A stretch of DNA of 64,000 nucleotides, from contig CM060734.1 in the NCBI GenBank assembly GCA_030704615.1, positions 14,320,001 through 14,384,000 on the forward strand, written 5' to 3'. This document shows, in pieces, positions 22,035 to 32,789 of this stretch. The notes under the pieces were generated by a model. It saw only the letters and a program-made list of their open reading frames with translations, was not told where the DNA came from and made no database searches. Source of the stretch: Takakia lepidozioides. Taxonomy: Eukaryota > Streptophyta > Takakiopsida > Takakiales > Takakiaceae. A program made the translations under genes and the position numbers. The stretch's first letter is position 1. Each line of letters begins with the position of its first letter.

Positions 22035-22607
22035 GAGTCGGTACGCTCGCCGGTTGGAGTCCGCACGAAGGTTGACAATTTCAACCGCCTAACGAATTAT
22101 CTGAGACTTGCTATCAGGAGCAGCTGTGTCCGAACTCTAACGGTGAAACTCAAGCGTCGAAGAGCTGCAAGGACCTACAAAGATTTTGGGGTTGAGTGTG
22201 CGGCAAAATACAGAGTGCCTGTTAAAGACGGCCAACCTGTCTATGACAAACTCTCAGAGGAAGAAAGAGCAATACTGAGGAACTGTCTGCGAACAGCAAA
22301 TGCCTTACGTGGAGAATGGGACACATTGGGATGGGTGGAAAAAGGGCTTCTGCAGAGATTCTATATCCCAGAAGTAATATGTGAGCTTAATGGGGACACG
22401 AATCTGGAATTTAGAGGTGACTTTCTATTGTTCTGCAGTAATAGGAGCCAAAACAAGGACAATGTACAAGCCTCGAGGAAACCTGGACTTCTCCCCCCCT
22501 CACCCAACCCATTGGATTTTAAAGAAAGCTTTGTGCCACCACCAAGACCACGCCTTTTCCCGAAGGCTAAGCAGCAGATGTATACTGGTACAAAAACAAC
22601 AGCGTAG
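22035..22607 (+). CDS. Unrecognised partial coding frame
   Basis: A 191-codon open plus frame has no in-frame ATG near its start, so it is partial or an internal exon. The sequence has well-mixed composition (KYRVPVKDGQPVYDKLSEEE, then WVEKGLLQRFYIPEVIC) and a proline-rich end (PPPRPRLFPKAKQQ). I do not recognise the family. It lies about 200 bp upstream of an OSB-type motif on the same strand and may be an upstream exon of that gene. Confidence 0.4.
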   Translation, partial: ESVRSPVGVRTKVDNFNRLTNYLRLAIRSSCVRTLTVKLKRRRAARTYKDFGVECAAKYRVPVKDGQPVYDKLSEEERAILRNCLRTANALRGEWDTLGWVEKGLLQRFYIPEVICELNGDTNLEFRGDFLLFCSNRSQNKDNVQASRKPGLLPPSPNPLDFKESFVPPPRPRLFPKAKQQMYTGTKTTA

Positions 22608-23330
22608 GCATCAACAGCGAACGAGGTAGACCATCTACGTGACATGCTTGTATGTTCCTCATTGTGTAGAGTCCAATGGAGCTCGCAGTGACTTGCATTG
22701 TTGTTGTTGAAAGCTACACATGCACTCCTCAAAGGAACTTGTCAAAGTGTTGATGCTGTCGGAATTTCTGGGCACAAAGGTCTACCGTGGAGCATGGAGG
22801 GGCGCTGGCATGAGGTTCTTAAAGATCCATCACAATGGTGTGACAACCGCAATGGCAAGGTGTGGCTTTCTTAATGTACGATGTGAAGTTTGTCTGTTGT
22901 GCAAAAGTGGGCTCTATCTGTCAGTATCGTGATTTGTTCTATTTCCTGGTCTTTACAAGGTGCTTGGGAGGGTCAGCTTGGTCTTAGGAGCCATTTTTTA
23001 ATTTATGGCTGCTCAGCTGCATCATGGCAGACCAATCCAAGATCACCCGACTACAGACACAAGCAGCGCACAATAGAGGTCGTTTGGGTTGATGGTTGGT
23101 TGAATCCTCCTTGGGTGAAAGAAAAGTTAGCTGCTTTCATGACACAACATCAAGGGCGATGTGGTGAGGGCACCTTCTTCTTCAACACCTTTCAGCCTGG
23201 TTTGTCCTCTTATCAGGATCATCCCTAATTTTTCATGTTGAATTCTGCACGTTAGCTTGTCGGGTGGTGGATCTATGTTGGATTGCTGATTTTGACGTGT
23301 TACTGCCAATGGCAACAGGCAAATATCCGG

Positions 23331-23344
23331 AAACAGAAAATAGA
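23331..23344. repeat. Target-site duplication of LINE 1, left
   Basis: AAACAGAAAATAGA is repeated exactly at 27358-27371, bracketing the twin-primed LINE copy. Confidence 0.85.
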
Positions 23345-24662
23345 TTGTACTCATAAGACGTTGTTTGCCGTAGCCTTGTGGCCATTGACCCCGCGCCCAG
23401 TTTGAGCGGGAACAAAAGGGACAGAACCTACCTCTGTCAGGGGCTGACGTTGGTAGTAAGACTTACCTCCATATAAAGAATTAATCCGGGTTCCAGATAT
23501 CCTCTAGAAATCCCTTCACACAAGCATCAATCTGCTGTGTGTGATTTGCCCAAAAACTAGGCCTCAGGAGGGCCTGGGCTTTTGGCTCAGCCTCGAGACT
23601 TTCAAAGTTGGTAAACAGGGGTACAGGCACAATTCCCTTAATAGATTTGAAGAGAGCGTCTCTTTGGTGAGAGAACCCCGGACAGTGTATCAGAAAATGA
23701 ATACTGTCTTCAGATTGCCCACACAACGGGCAATTGCACTCTCCCTTTCCTCTCTGCTTCTGTTTGCTGTTCAAAGGTAGGCTTCCTGCCCTGAGTTTAA
23801 ATTTCAGTCTAGTGCCGAGAGTGGGTAGACCCTTGAGGTCATCCAAGATGTCCTCCCCATGTCACAGACTGGAAACAAGTTCAGGGAAGTTTTCTGCCTA
23901 ACTTCATTTTCATCAACAGACATGGCTGAGGACACTACAGCCTCTAAGTCAGATTTATCCAGCAGGGTCAAGACTTGCGGATCCAGGTCCAGGTCCTTGA
24001 GAATCTCTTCTACTCTCTTCTGCCAGGACTTAGCCTGTTTGACAGGGCGGTCCTGTTTCCAAGATATAGAGTCGATTACCTTAGGATATCTGGTGTTGGG
24101 CATATGTTGCAGCTGACCCCACCATCTGACCTTGAATTCATCTCGTCGGGAGCTTAGGGACGGAATGCTAAACTCACCCCGAACAGCCACATTGGCTGTT
24201 TTGGAGCATGCTGACATACACTCCTTAAGCACCCCCACTTGAATGGATTCTAGAGACTTAGCCTGGTTGGAGTTATCAACCCATATAGCAGATCCGTACT
24301 CCAAGGCAGGTCTAATAACGCGACAAAGCATGGTTTTCTTAACCTCAGAGTTGACCCCTCTGCAGTGGAAAAATTTAGTGAGCCCCAGAGCTTTGCCCTT
24401 GCCAGTTTGAACAACTTTCCGGATATGTGCATCCCAATTACAATTGGAGGAGAACTCAACGCCCAGGTAAGTGTAGGAAGGGAGGACCGGGATCTCTTGG
24501 CTACCCCACTGCCACTTAAGATCACTTCCTCCCTCTCCTCTGTCGTTGAATGCTACCACTGCACATTTGCTGACATTAGCCTCTAGCCCCCAAAGATCAA
24601 AGTATCTCTTCGCGCAATCAATCAACTCCTGGAGATTGGTTGGAGTCTCCCCTATGCCTGCC
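23345..24662 (-). pseudogene. LINE 1 C-terminal ORF2 region (3' segment)
   Basis: The minus frame begins at the RT position GIGETPTNLQELIDC, continues through the thumb region (VLPSYTYLGVEFSSNCNWDA) and the downstream domain to about 23480. A frameshift lies near 23860 relative to LINE 2. A Cys/His cluster (CNCPLCGQSEDSIHFLIHC) typical of plant L1 C-termini is encoded near 23740-23680. The 3' end GAGTACAATCT is shared with LINE 2, and no poly(A) is visible. Confidence 0.85.
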
Positions 24663-27357
24663 TCAAGGTTTACACAAGACGAACAAATCCTATACATGGG
24701 GTAATTGTCCCCAAGCCGTCAGATGGACAATCTGTCCCTAAGTGTGCAGAGCCTGAACGTCGTGTAACTGAAGGATTTGGTACTCTAAATGGTTTACCAA
24801 TCCCCAAAGTCTACACAAGACGAGCAAAATCTATACACGGGGTAATTGTCCCCAAGCAGTCTGACGGACAATCTGCCCCTATGTGTGCGGAGCCTGTGCG
24901 TCGTGTAACTGAAAGATTTGGTACCCTGAATGGTTTACCAATTCTCAAAGTTTACACAAGACGAGCAAAATCTACACATGGGGTAACTGTCCCCCCTTTG
25001 CAGAACGGTTGGCCGTCCAGGAGCAATCACAAGCTACCTAGACGACAAACAATTCACACGCAAAGGGCTGGCTTGCGGCTGGCCACTTTCAACTTCTCAG
25101 GGTTGACCAACCAAAGGAAACAACTTGAAGTGGGACAAGTTCTTCGGACTAATGATATTCATATCTGTGCTGGGCAAGAAACATGGGAAACGTCGGATAA
25201 ACTGGTTGGAGATGTCATTGGTTATAAATGGGCAGGTAAGATGTGTACTCTCAAGGCAGCCTCTGCCAAACGCGGTCAAAAAGGGGTTGGATTCTTTGTC
25301 CGTGATTTCTTGTTTGACAATTGTGAAATTATCAACAAGGGTTTGAGGTACGAGCATAGTATCTGGCTAAAACTGAATTTGAAGGGCGGCATGAGTACAA
25401 AGGACCTCTTTGTTGGTTGTGTTTACATGCCCACAGAGGGGACCCTTAGTGCTGACGCAGACAAGGCCTTCGAAGATGTAAAGCTGGACTGTGCTTCGTT
25501 CCTTGCCAAAGGTCAGGTGGTACTATTGGGGGACTTCAATGCCCGGGTGGGCAAAGGGATCCATCAGGACGATATCATTGGACCTTTTGGTGAGGACGAG
25601 CTGAATTCTAATGGCAGACGGTTAATTAACTGTCTAGAAGAGCTTCAGCTTTTGACCTTGAATAACAGGACAAGAGGTGACCAAGTGCAATGGACTCGTG
25701 AGAAACCCCAAACTGGGGAACGTTCCATTGTGGACTATATCATAATGGACAAAATTTTGTTCCCCCAGTGTGCCAATGTGTTGATCGACAGAACTGATAT
25801 TGGTACCTCTGACCACTTCCTGGTTTGGACTGAGATCAAAAGGTGTTTTCCCACCACCAAGAGATCTGTGAAACGTTCGATTCGGAAGTGGCGCATAGAA
25901 AAATTCCACAATGAGGAGGTCAAGGCTGAGTACGTCCAGGCCTTGCAAGAGGCTCTCCCTCATTTTGTCCAATCGCTCCAAGAACTTCAGTCACGCTCTG
26001 TTAACGCAAGAAATGAAGTCGAAAGAGCAGTGGACTCTTGGGAGAGTTTCGTTTCCTCCGTGGCTGACAAGATCATTGGGAGGAAACTAATTGTCTGCGG
26101 TAGAGCAGTTAATTGGTGGACTAATGAGATTAAACTCAAGATAGCTGAGAGACGAGCCCTCTATAAAGAGTGCTGCAATTTGGAAACCAACAGAGAATTG
26201 TGGGCGAGGTACTACCAGCTCCGTAAAGATATCAATCAGCTTGTTAGGTCTCAGAAGAAATTATACTGGGACAAGTTATACAGTGAAATAAACTCAAACC
26301 ACCATGGTGGTAATGACAAGAAATTCTGGTTGGCCCTTCAACGTTTGTACAAACCGAAAAACGGTCAGCAAGTACAAGCGCTGAAGACTACTACAGGTGC
26401 AGTGGTGACTTCATCGGTTGACATTGTCAAAACCTTTGAAACTCACTACAGTATCCTTGGCAGAACTTCTAGGTCTAACAGTGAGGGGTCTTCTGCTGAA
26501 TGGAGGGACACAGTTGGAAAAACTGTTCCTATGATTCAAAACAGCCCTGATGAACTGGAGTATATTTCAATGGCTTATAATGCTCCCATTAGTTCTTCTG
26601 AGATTGTGGAAGCAATTGAACATTTAAATGGATATAAAGCTGGTGGACCTGATGGTATTGTCAACGAGCTTATCAAGCACGGTGGCCTTCCCATGATAGA
26701 GGCCCTAGTTCTCCTCTTTAACCTTATCTGGAAGACTGAAATGATCCCCTTTCGCTGGCGACAGGGGGTCATTGTCAATCTATACAAGAAGGGTGACAGA
26801 GAAGAACCGGGGAACTACCGTGGCATCACGCTCCTCAATGCTGTTGGCAAGACATTCTGCAGAGTTATGAGTACTCGTCTCGAGGTTGATCTGGAGTCCA
26901 GAGGTTGTTTCCACGAAGGCCAAGCTGGCTTTCGGCGAAACAGGGGCTGTGTGGATCATATCTTCACTCTAAGCCAGATTATCCAGGGAAGGAAAAAAGA
27001 AGGGAAACCCACTTATGTCTTTTTCCTGGATGTCAAAAAGGCTTATGACACAGTGTGGAGGGATGGCCTATGGTTCCGCCTCTGGTCTTGTGGGATCAAG
27101 GGAAAGATGTGGAGAGTTGTCCACAACTTGTATGCTCACACCAAAAGCTGTGTCACTGTTAACGGACAGAAGTCCAACTTCTTTGACATAGACCAAGGTG
27201 TAGCTCAAGGATGTACTCTCTCCCCTCTGCTCTTCAATGTTTTCATCAATCAACTCCTCGAGGATGTGGAAAGTGAGGGATTTGGGTTAAGGGTGGGTGA
27301 TACCACCATACCAGCCCTTATGTTTGCGGATGACTTCGCAGGCATAGGGGAGACTCC
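24663..27357 (+). pseudogene. LINE 1 ORF2: AP endonuclease and reverse transcriptase (truncated)
   Basis: The open plus frame encodes, in order: a tandemly repeated N-terminal leader; an apurinic-type endonuclease (LATFNFSGL, AGQETWE, VLLGDFNARVG, SIVDYIIMD, GTSDHFLVW); a linker; and a reverse transcriptase (VIVNLYKKGDREEPGNYRGI, FFLDVKKAYDTVWRD, QGCTLSPLLFNVFINQL, ALMFADDFAG). It stops where the LINE sequence is broken by twin priming, just after FADD. The missing thumb and C-terminus lie in inverted orientation at 23.3-24.7 kb. The order endonuclease-RT and the YKKGDREEPGNYRGI signature place it with L1-like or related plant LINEs. Confidence 0.9.
24667..24995. repeat. 141-bp tandem repeats encoding LINE N-terminus
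   Basis: The block from GCAGAGCCTGAACGTCGTGT (24748) recurs 141 bp later (GCGGAGCCTGTGCGTCGTGT), and the block starting TTTACACAAGACGA recurs three times. The period is exactly 47 codons, so the frame stays open and the repeat unit is translated (KVYTRRAKSxHGVxVP). Confidence 0.85.
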
Positions 27358-27371
27358 AAACAGAAAATAGA

Positions 27372-27536
27372 AACGAGGAGAAACTTTGGAAGGAGTATTT
27401 TTCGGAGCCCAGTCAATGGTGGGACAATTCAGGCAAAAAGGTAAATTCCTGTTAAATTAGAGGGAAGCAGACAACAGATGCATCGCAAAGCTTTCTTGGA
27501 ATTTGTCATCCTCTCTCTCTCTCTCTCCCCCGAACA
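27372..27536. other. Host DNA between the two LINEs
   Basis: It contains the end of an OSB exon (to 27440), a GT donor, short intronic sequence and a CT microsatellite at 27510-27527. The 3' end (27523-27536) is the left target-site duplication of LINE 2. Confidence 0.75.
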
Positions 27537-29964
27537 ATCAATCAGCTTGTTAGGTCTCAGAAGAAATTATACTGGGACAAGTTATACAGTGAAATAAACT
27601 CAAACCACCATGGTGGTAATGACAAGAAATTCTGGTTGGCCCTTCAACGTTTGTACAAGCCGAAAAACGGTCAGCAAGTACAAGCGCTGAAGACTACTAA
27701 AGGTGCAGTGGTGACTTCATCGATTGACATTGTCAAAACCTTTGAAACTCACTACAGTATCCTTGGCAGAACTTCTAGGTCTAACAGTGAGGGGTCTTCT
27801 GCTGAATGGAGGGACACAGTTGGAAAAACTGTTCCTATGATTCAAAACTGCCCTGATGAACTGGAGTATATTTCAATGGCTTATAATGCTCCCATTAGTT
27901 CTTCTGAGATTGTGGAAGCAATTGAACATTTAAATGGATATAAAGCTGGTGGACCTGATGAAATTGTCAACGAGCTTATCAAGCACGGTGGCGATCCCAT
28001 GATAGAGGCCCTAGTTCTCCTCTTTAACCTTATCTGGAAGACTGAAATGATCCCCTTTCGCTGGCGACAGGGGGTCATTGTCAATCTATACAAGAAGGGT
28101 GACAGAGAAGAACCGGGGGAACTACCGTGGCATCACGCTCCTCAATGCTGTTGGCAAGACATTCTGCAGAGTTATAAGTACTCGTCTCGAGGTTGATCTG
28201 GAGTCTAGAGGTTTGTTTCCACGAAGGCCAAGCTGGCTTTCGGCGAAACAGGGGCTGTGTGGATCATATCTTCACTCTAAGCCAGATTATCCAGGGAAGG
28301 AAAAAAGAAGGGAAACCCACTTATGTCTTTTTCCTGGATGTCAAAAAGGCTTATGACACAGTGTGGAGAGATGGCCTATGGTTCCGCCTCTGGTCTTGTG
28401 GGATCAAGGGAAAGATGTGGAGAGTTGTCCACAACTTGTATGCTCACACCAAAAGCTGTGTCACTGTTAACGGACAGAAGTCCAACTTCTTTGACATAGA
28501 CCAAGGTGTAGCTCAAGGATGTACTCTCTCCCCTCTGCTCTTCAATGTTTTCATCAATCAACTCCTCGAGGATGTGGAAAGTGAGGGATTTGGGTTAAGG
28601 GTGGGTGATACCACCATACCAGCCCTTATGTTTGCGGATGACTTCGCAGGCATAGGGGAGACTCCAACCAATCTCCAGGAGTTGATTGATTGCGCGAAGA
28701 GATACTTTGATCTTTGGGGCTAGAGGCTAATGTCAGCAAATGTGCAGTGGTAGCATTCAACGACAGAGGAGAGGGAGGAAGTGATCTTAAGTGGCAGTGG
28801 GGTAGCCAAGAGATCCCGGTCCTCCCTTCCTACACTTACCTGGGCGTTGAGTTCTCCTCCAATTGTAATTGGGATGCACATATCCGGAAAGTTGTTCAAA
28901 CTGGCAAGGGCAAAGCTCTGGGGCTCACTAAATTTTTCCACTGCAGAGGGGTCAACTCTGAGGTTAAGAAAACCATGCTTTGTCGCGTTATTAGACCTGC
29001 CTTGGAGTACGGATCTGCTATATGGGTTGATAACTCCAACCAGGCTAAGTCTCTAGAATCCATTCAAGTGGGGGTGCTTAAGGAGTGTATGTCAGCATGC
29101 TCCAAAACAGCCAATGTGGCTGTTCGGGGTGAGTTTAGCATTCCGTCCCTAAGCTCCCGACGAGATGAATCAAGGTCAGATGGTGGGGTCAGCTGCAACA
29201 TATGCCCAACACCAGATATCCTAAGGTAATCGACTCTATATCTTGGAAACAGGACCGCCCTGTCAAACAGGCTAAGTCCTGGCAGAAGAGAGTAGAAGAG
29301 ATTCTCAAGGACCTGGACCTGATCCGCAAGTCTTGACCCTGCTGGATAAATCTGACTTAGAGGCTGTAGTGTCCTCAGCCATGTCTGTCTGTGATGAAAA
29401 TGAAGTTAGGCAGAAAACTTCCCTGAACTTGTTTCCAGTCTGTGACATGGGGGAGGACATCTTGGATGACCTCAAGGGTCTACCCACTCTCGGCACTAGA
29501 CTGAAATTTAAACTCAGGGCAGGAAGCCTACCTTGAACAGCAAACAGAAGCAGAGAGGAAAGGGAGAGTGCAATTGCCCGTTGTGTGGGCAATCTGAAGA
29601 CAGTATTCATTTTCTGATACACTGTCGGGGTTCTCTCACCAAAGAGACGCTCTCTTCAAATCTATTAAGGGAATTGTGCCTGTACCCCTGTTTACCAACT
29701 TTGAAAGTCTCGAGGCTGAGCCAAAAGCCCAGGCCCTCCTGAGGCCTAGTTTTTGGGCAAATCACACACAGCAGATTGATGCTTGTGTGAAGGGATTTCT
29801 AGAGGATATCTGGAAAACCCGGATTAATTCTTTATATGGAGGTAAGTCTTACTACCAACGTCAGCCCCTGACAGAGGTAGGTTCTGTCCCTTTTGTTCCC
29901 GCTCAAACTGGGCGCGGGGTCAATGGCCACAAGGCTACGGCAAACAACGTCTTAAGAGTACAAT
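27537..29964 (+). mobile_element. LINE 2: 5'-truncated copy of the same family
   Basis: This copy starts within the linker between endonuclease and RT (LINE 1 position about 26230) and runs to the 3' end GAGTACAATCT. Target-site duplications CTCTCCCCCGAACA lie at 27523-27536 and 29965-29978. It is about 97-98% identical to LINE 1 by eye. Several single-base indels (near 28110, 28215, 28720, 29170, 29320, 29530 and 29630) break the RT and C-terminal frames. The RT palm, including FADD (about 28635), is present. It is a non-autonomous dead copy. Confidence 0.9.
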
Positions 29965-30147
29965 CTCTCCCCCGAACACATTTCTAGAGTCTTGGGAGCA
30001 ATTCAGCATAGGAATTAGTGTGTGATATGTAGGGTTGGGGTGGTTGCTAGAAAAATGTGAGGGTGTCATTGGTAGCTGCTAGTCGCCAGGGGATGATCTA
30101 TGTATGATTGGTGCCAAGGCAGGGAGAGCTGAAGGAGCAGGGGTGGA

Positions 30148-32789
30148 GTGTGGGTCCAGATTCATCCAAGAGGGCCGGATTTCAAGCACAAGAGTAGCCA
30201 TGATTCCCTGTGGATTGATAGCTACAAGAAACCTGCATGGGTAGATGGTCAACTGGAAGCAGCCGCAGCGATACGGTTGATAAAATCAGGCACCTCCACC
30301 ATGTCCACAGCTTCCAAAAGGGAACCAAAAGAGGGAGTCCACAATACCTCTTCTGGGCGTAAGAGGACGCTATGTGAGGCGGGGCAACTGAAAGAGGCTC
30401 TACAGATTTTTGCACCAAGGAGGCATTTCAGCAGATTCAGATACTTATGTCTGTCTCTTGCGTAAGTGTATCAAGATGAAAGGCCTGAAGGCCGGAAAGC
30501 AGGTGCACGCTCACATTATCCAAAGTGGATTCAAGCCAAATGTTTTCCTACACAACAACCTTGTCAACATGTATGTTAAGTGCGGGAGCATCGTGGATGC
30601 ACAGCAAGTGTTCGACAAAATGCCTGAATGAGATTTGATCATTGGAATATACTGATGGCAGGATTTTACCAAGCATGGGTGTGGTAAGCTGCCTGGGAGA
30701 CATACGAGCAAATGATGTGGGAAGGGAGTGGGTGAAGCCCAACCACATCACTTTTGTTTGCGTTTGCAATGCATGGCAAGCCTGGCAGGACCTGGAAAAG
30801 GGCAAAGAGGTCCATGGTGACATCGTCAAAAGCGGAATTGTACCAGATGTCATTCTGAACACTGCCACTCGTGGACAGGTATGCCCAAATGCGGCAGCAT
30901 CGAGATAGATGCAAAGGAGTGTTTGACAATGGCTGAACCGAAATGTGGTGTCCTGGAGTATGATGCAGGATATGTGCAGCATGGTTTGGGAGCAAAACGA
31001 GATGTGGTGTCCTGGAATGCTATGATTGCAGGATATGCACAGCATGGCTGTGGGATGGAGGCTTTGGAGACCTATGAGTAAATGATGCGGGAAGGGGTGA
31101 AGCCGGACGCAGGCCACGTTGTTGGCATTTGCAATGCATGCGCAGCCTGGCAGCACTGGCAAAGGGCAAATAGGTCCATGGTGTTCATCAAAGCTGGAAA
31201 AGCTGGAAAGGTAGTGTTTGACATTATGGCTGAACGAAACGTGGTTTCGTGGAAGGCAATGATCACAGGATATGCCCAGCATGGGTGCGGGATGGAGGCT
31301 TTGGAGACTTATAAACAAATGATGCAGGAGGGGTGAAGCCGGACCTGGTCACGTTCGGTTGCGTTTTGCAATGTGTGGTGCAAGCCTGGCAGCCCTGGAA
31401 AAGGGCAAAGAGGTCCATGGTGACATCATCAAAGCTGGAATTGCACCAGATGTCATTCTGAACAATACCCTGGTGGACATGTATGCCAAAGGCGGGAGCA
31501 TCGCAGATGCAAAGGGAGTGTTTGACAATATGGCTGAACGAATGTGGTGTCCTGGACCGCGATGATTGCAGGATATGCCCAGCATAGGTGTGGGATGGAG
31601 GCTTTGAAGACCTATGAGCAAATGATGCAGGAAGGGGTGAAACCGGACCCGGTCACGTTCAGTTGCGTTTGTATTGCATGTGCAAGCCTGGCAGCGCTGG
31701 AAAAGGGTAAAGAGGTCCATGGTGACATTATCAAAGCTGGAATTGTACCAGATGTCATTCTGAACAATACCCTCATGGACATGTATGCCAAATGTGGGAG
31801 CATTGAGGGTGCTAACAAAGTGTTTGATGAAAAAACGAGATTTGGTGTCGTGGAACACGATGATGGCAGGATATGCCCAGCATGGTTGTGATATGGAGGC
31901 CCTGCAACTATTCGAAGAAATGCAAGTGGAAGGCTTGAAGCTGGACAACATCACTTTTATATGTGTTCTGTCTGCATGTCGCCATGCTGGCCTAGTCGAT
32001 GAGGGTAGATACTACTTTGACTCCCTGCGTAAAGATCATGGTATCACTCCAGCGGTGGAGCACTTCGCCTGCATGGTGGATCTTCTTGGCCGTGCAGGGC
32101 GATTGGATGAGGCAGAGGACTTCATTAACAAAATGCCAATGAAACCAGATGCTGCGGTGTGGAGGGCCTTGCTTGGTGCCTGCAGAATTCATTGCAATGT
32201 CGAGATGGCTGAGCGCGCAGCAACATCAATTCTCAAGTGGGATGAACAGGACCCCGCGACTTATGTGTTGCTATCCAACATCTATGCCGCAGCTGGTAGG
32301 TGGGACAATACTGCGAAGGTGAGAAAACTGATGAAGGTCAGAGGGGTTAGAAAGGAGCCAGGTCAGTGTTATATTGAGGTCAGCAACAGGGTGCACACCT
32401 TTGTTGTAGATGACAAATTGCATCCAAAAATTGAGGAAATCCATGCTGAGCTGAGAAGATTGTATGGGCAGATGAAGGAGGCTGGGTATGTGCCTGACAT
32501 GCGCTTTGTATTGCACGATGTGGGGGAGGAGCATAACGATGTGGGGGAGGAGCATAAGGAATTTTTCTCTTTGCCACCACACGTGAGAAGCTGGCCATTG
32601 CTTTTTGGGCTGATCAGCACGGCCCGTGGGACGCCTCTCCGGGTCATCAAGAATCTTCGCGTGTGTGGTGACTGCCACACTGCCACCAAGTTCATCTCAA
32701 AGATTGTTGGCCTAGCAATTGTTGTATGGGATGCCAACCGCTTTCACCACTTTGAAGATGGGGTTTGTTCTTGTGGTGAATACTGGTAA
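30148..32789 (+). pseudogene. OSB-motif/PPR-DYW pseudogene
   Basis: From 30157 an OSB PDF motif (HPRGPDFKHK) reads in the same frame into the first PPR unit (RTLCEAGQLKEALQIF). At least five frameshifts or stops follow (near 30405, 30630, 30880, 31080, 31335 and 31545). PPR units of the PLS type repeat: [46 protein letters not shown]. From 31785 the frame is open through the E domain ([20 protein letters not shown]) to the DYW deaminase ([17 protein letters not shown]) and ends CSCGEYW. DYW proteins are organellar C-to-U RNA editing factors; the HxE zinc site residues lie in a degenerate segment (HDVGEEH duplicated). No functional product is expected. Confidence 0.85.

Larger units (their letters stand above)
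23345..27357. mobile_element. LINE 1: L1-like, twin-primed inverted insertion
   Basis: The 3' part of the element (end of RT plus C-terminal region) lies on the minus strand at about 24662-23345. The 5' part (N-terminal repeats, endonuclease, RT up to the FADD box) lies on plus at about 24663-27357. Both parts end or start at the same LINE position, the sequence encoding GIGETP after FADDFA, and share about 20 bp. Exact 14-bp target-site duplications flank the whole. This is the structure produced by twin priming during target-primed reverse transcription. Confidence 0.9.
22806..30300 (+). pseudogene. OSB-like ssDNA-binding protein motifs, split by LINEs
   Basis: Two copies of the plant OSB 'PDF' motif can be assembled, each split by an intron. 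Copy 1 is WHEVLKDPSQWCDNRNGK (22806-22859, GT donor), then TNPRSPDYRHK and VVWVDGWLNPPWVKEK (from 23031). Copy 2 begins LWKEYFSEPSQWWDNSGKK (to 27440, GT donor) and its second half is HPRGPDFKHK and LWIDSYKKPAWVDG (from about 30157). OSB proteins bind organellar ssDNA and limit mitochondrial recombination. LINE 1 inserted just upstream of the first half of copy 2, and LINE 2 in the intron between its halves. The second half continues in frame into PPR sequence. The expected N-terminal SSB-like domain was not seen. The locus is probably dead. Confidence 0.6.

Noticed and set aside
31349-31954. Minus-strand open frames through the PPR tract
   Set aside because: These are reverse-strand shadows of the PPR repeats and contain no recognisable domain.
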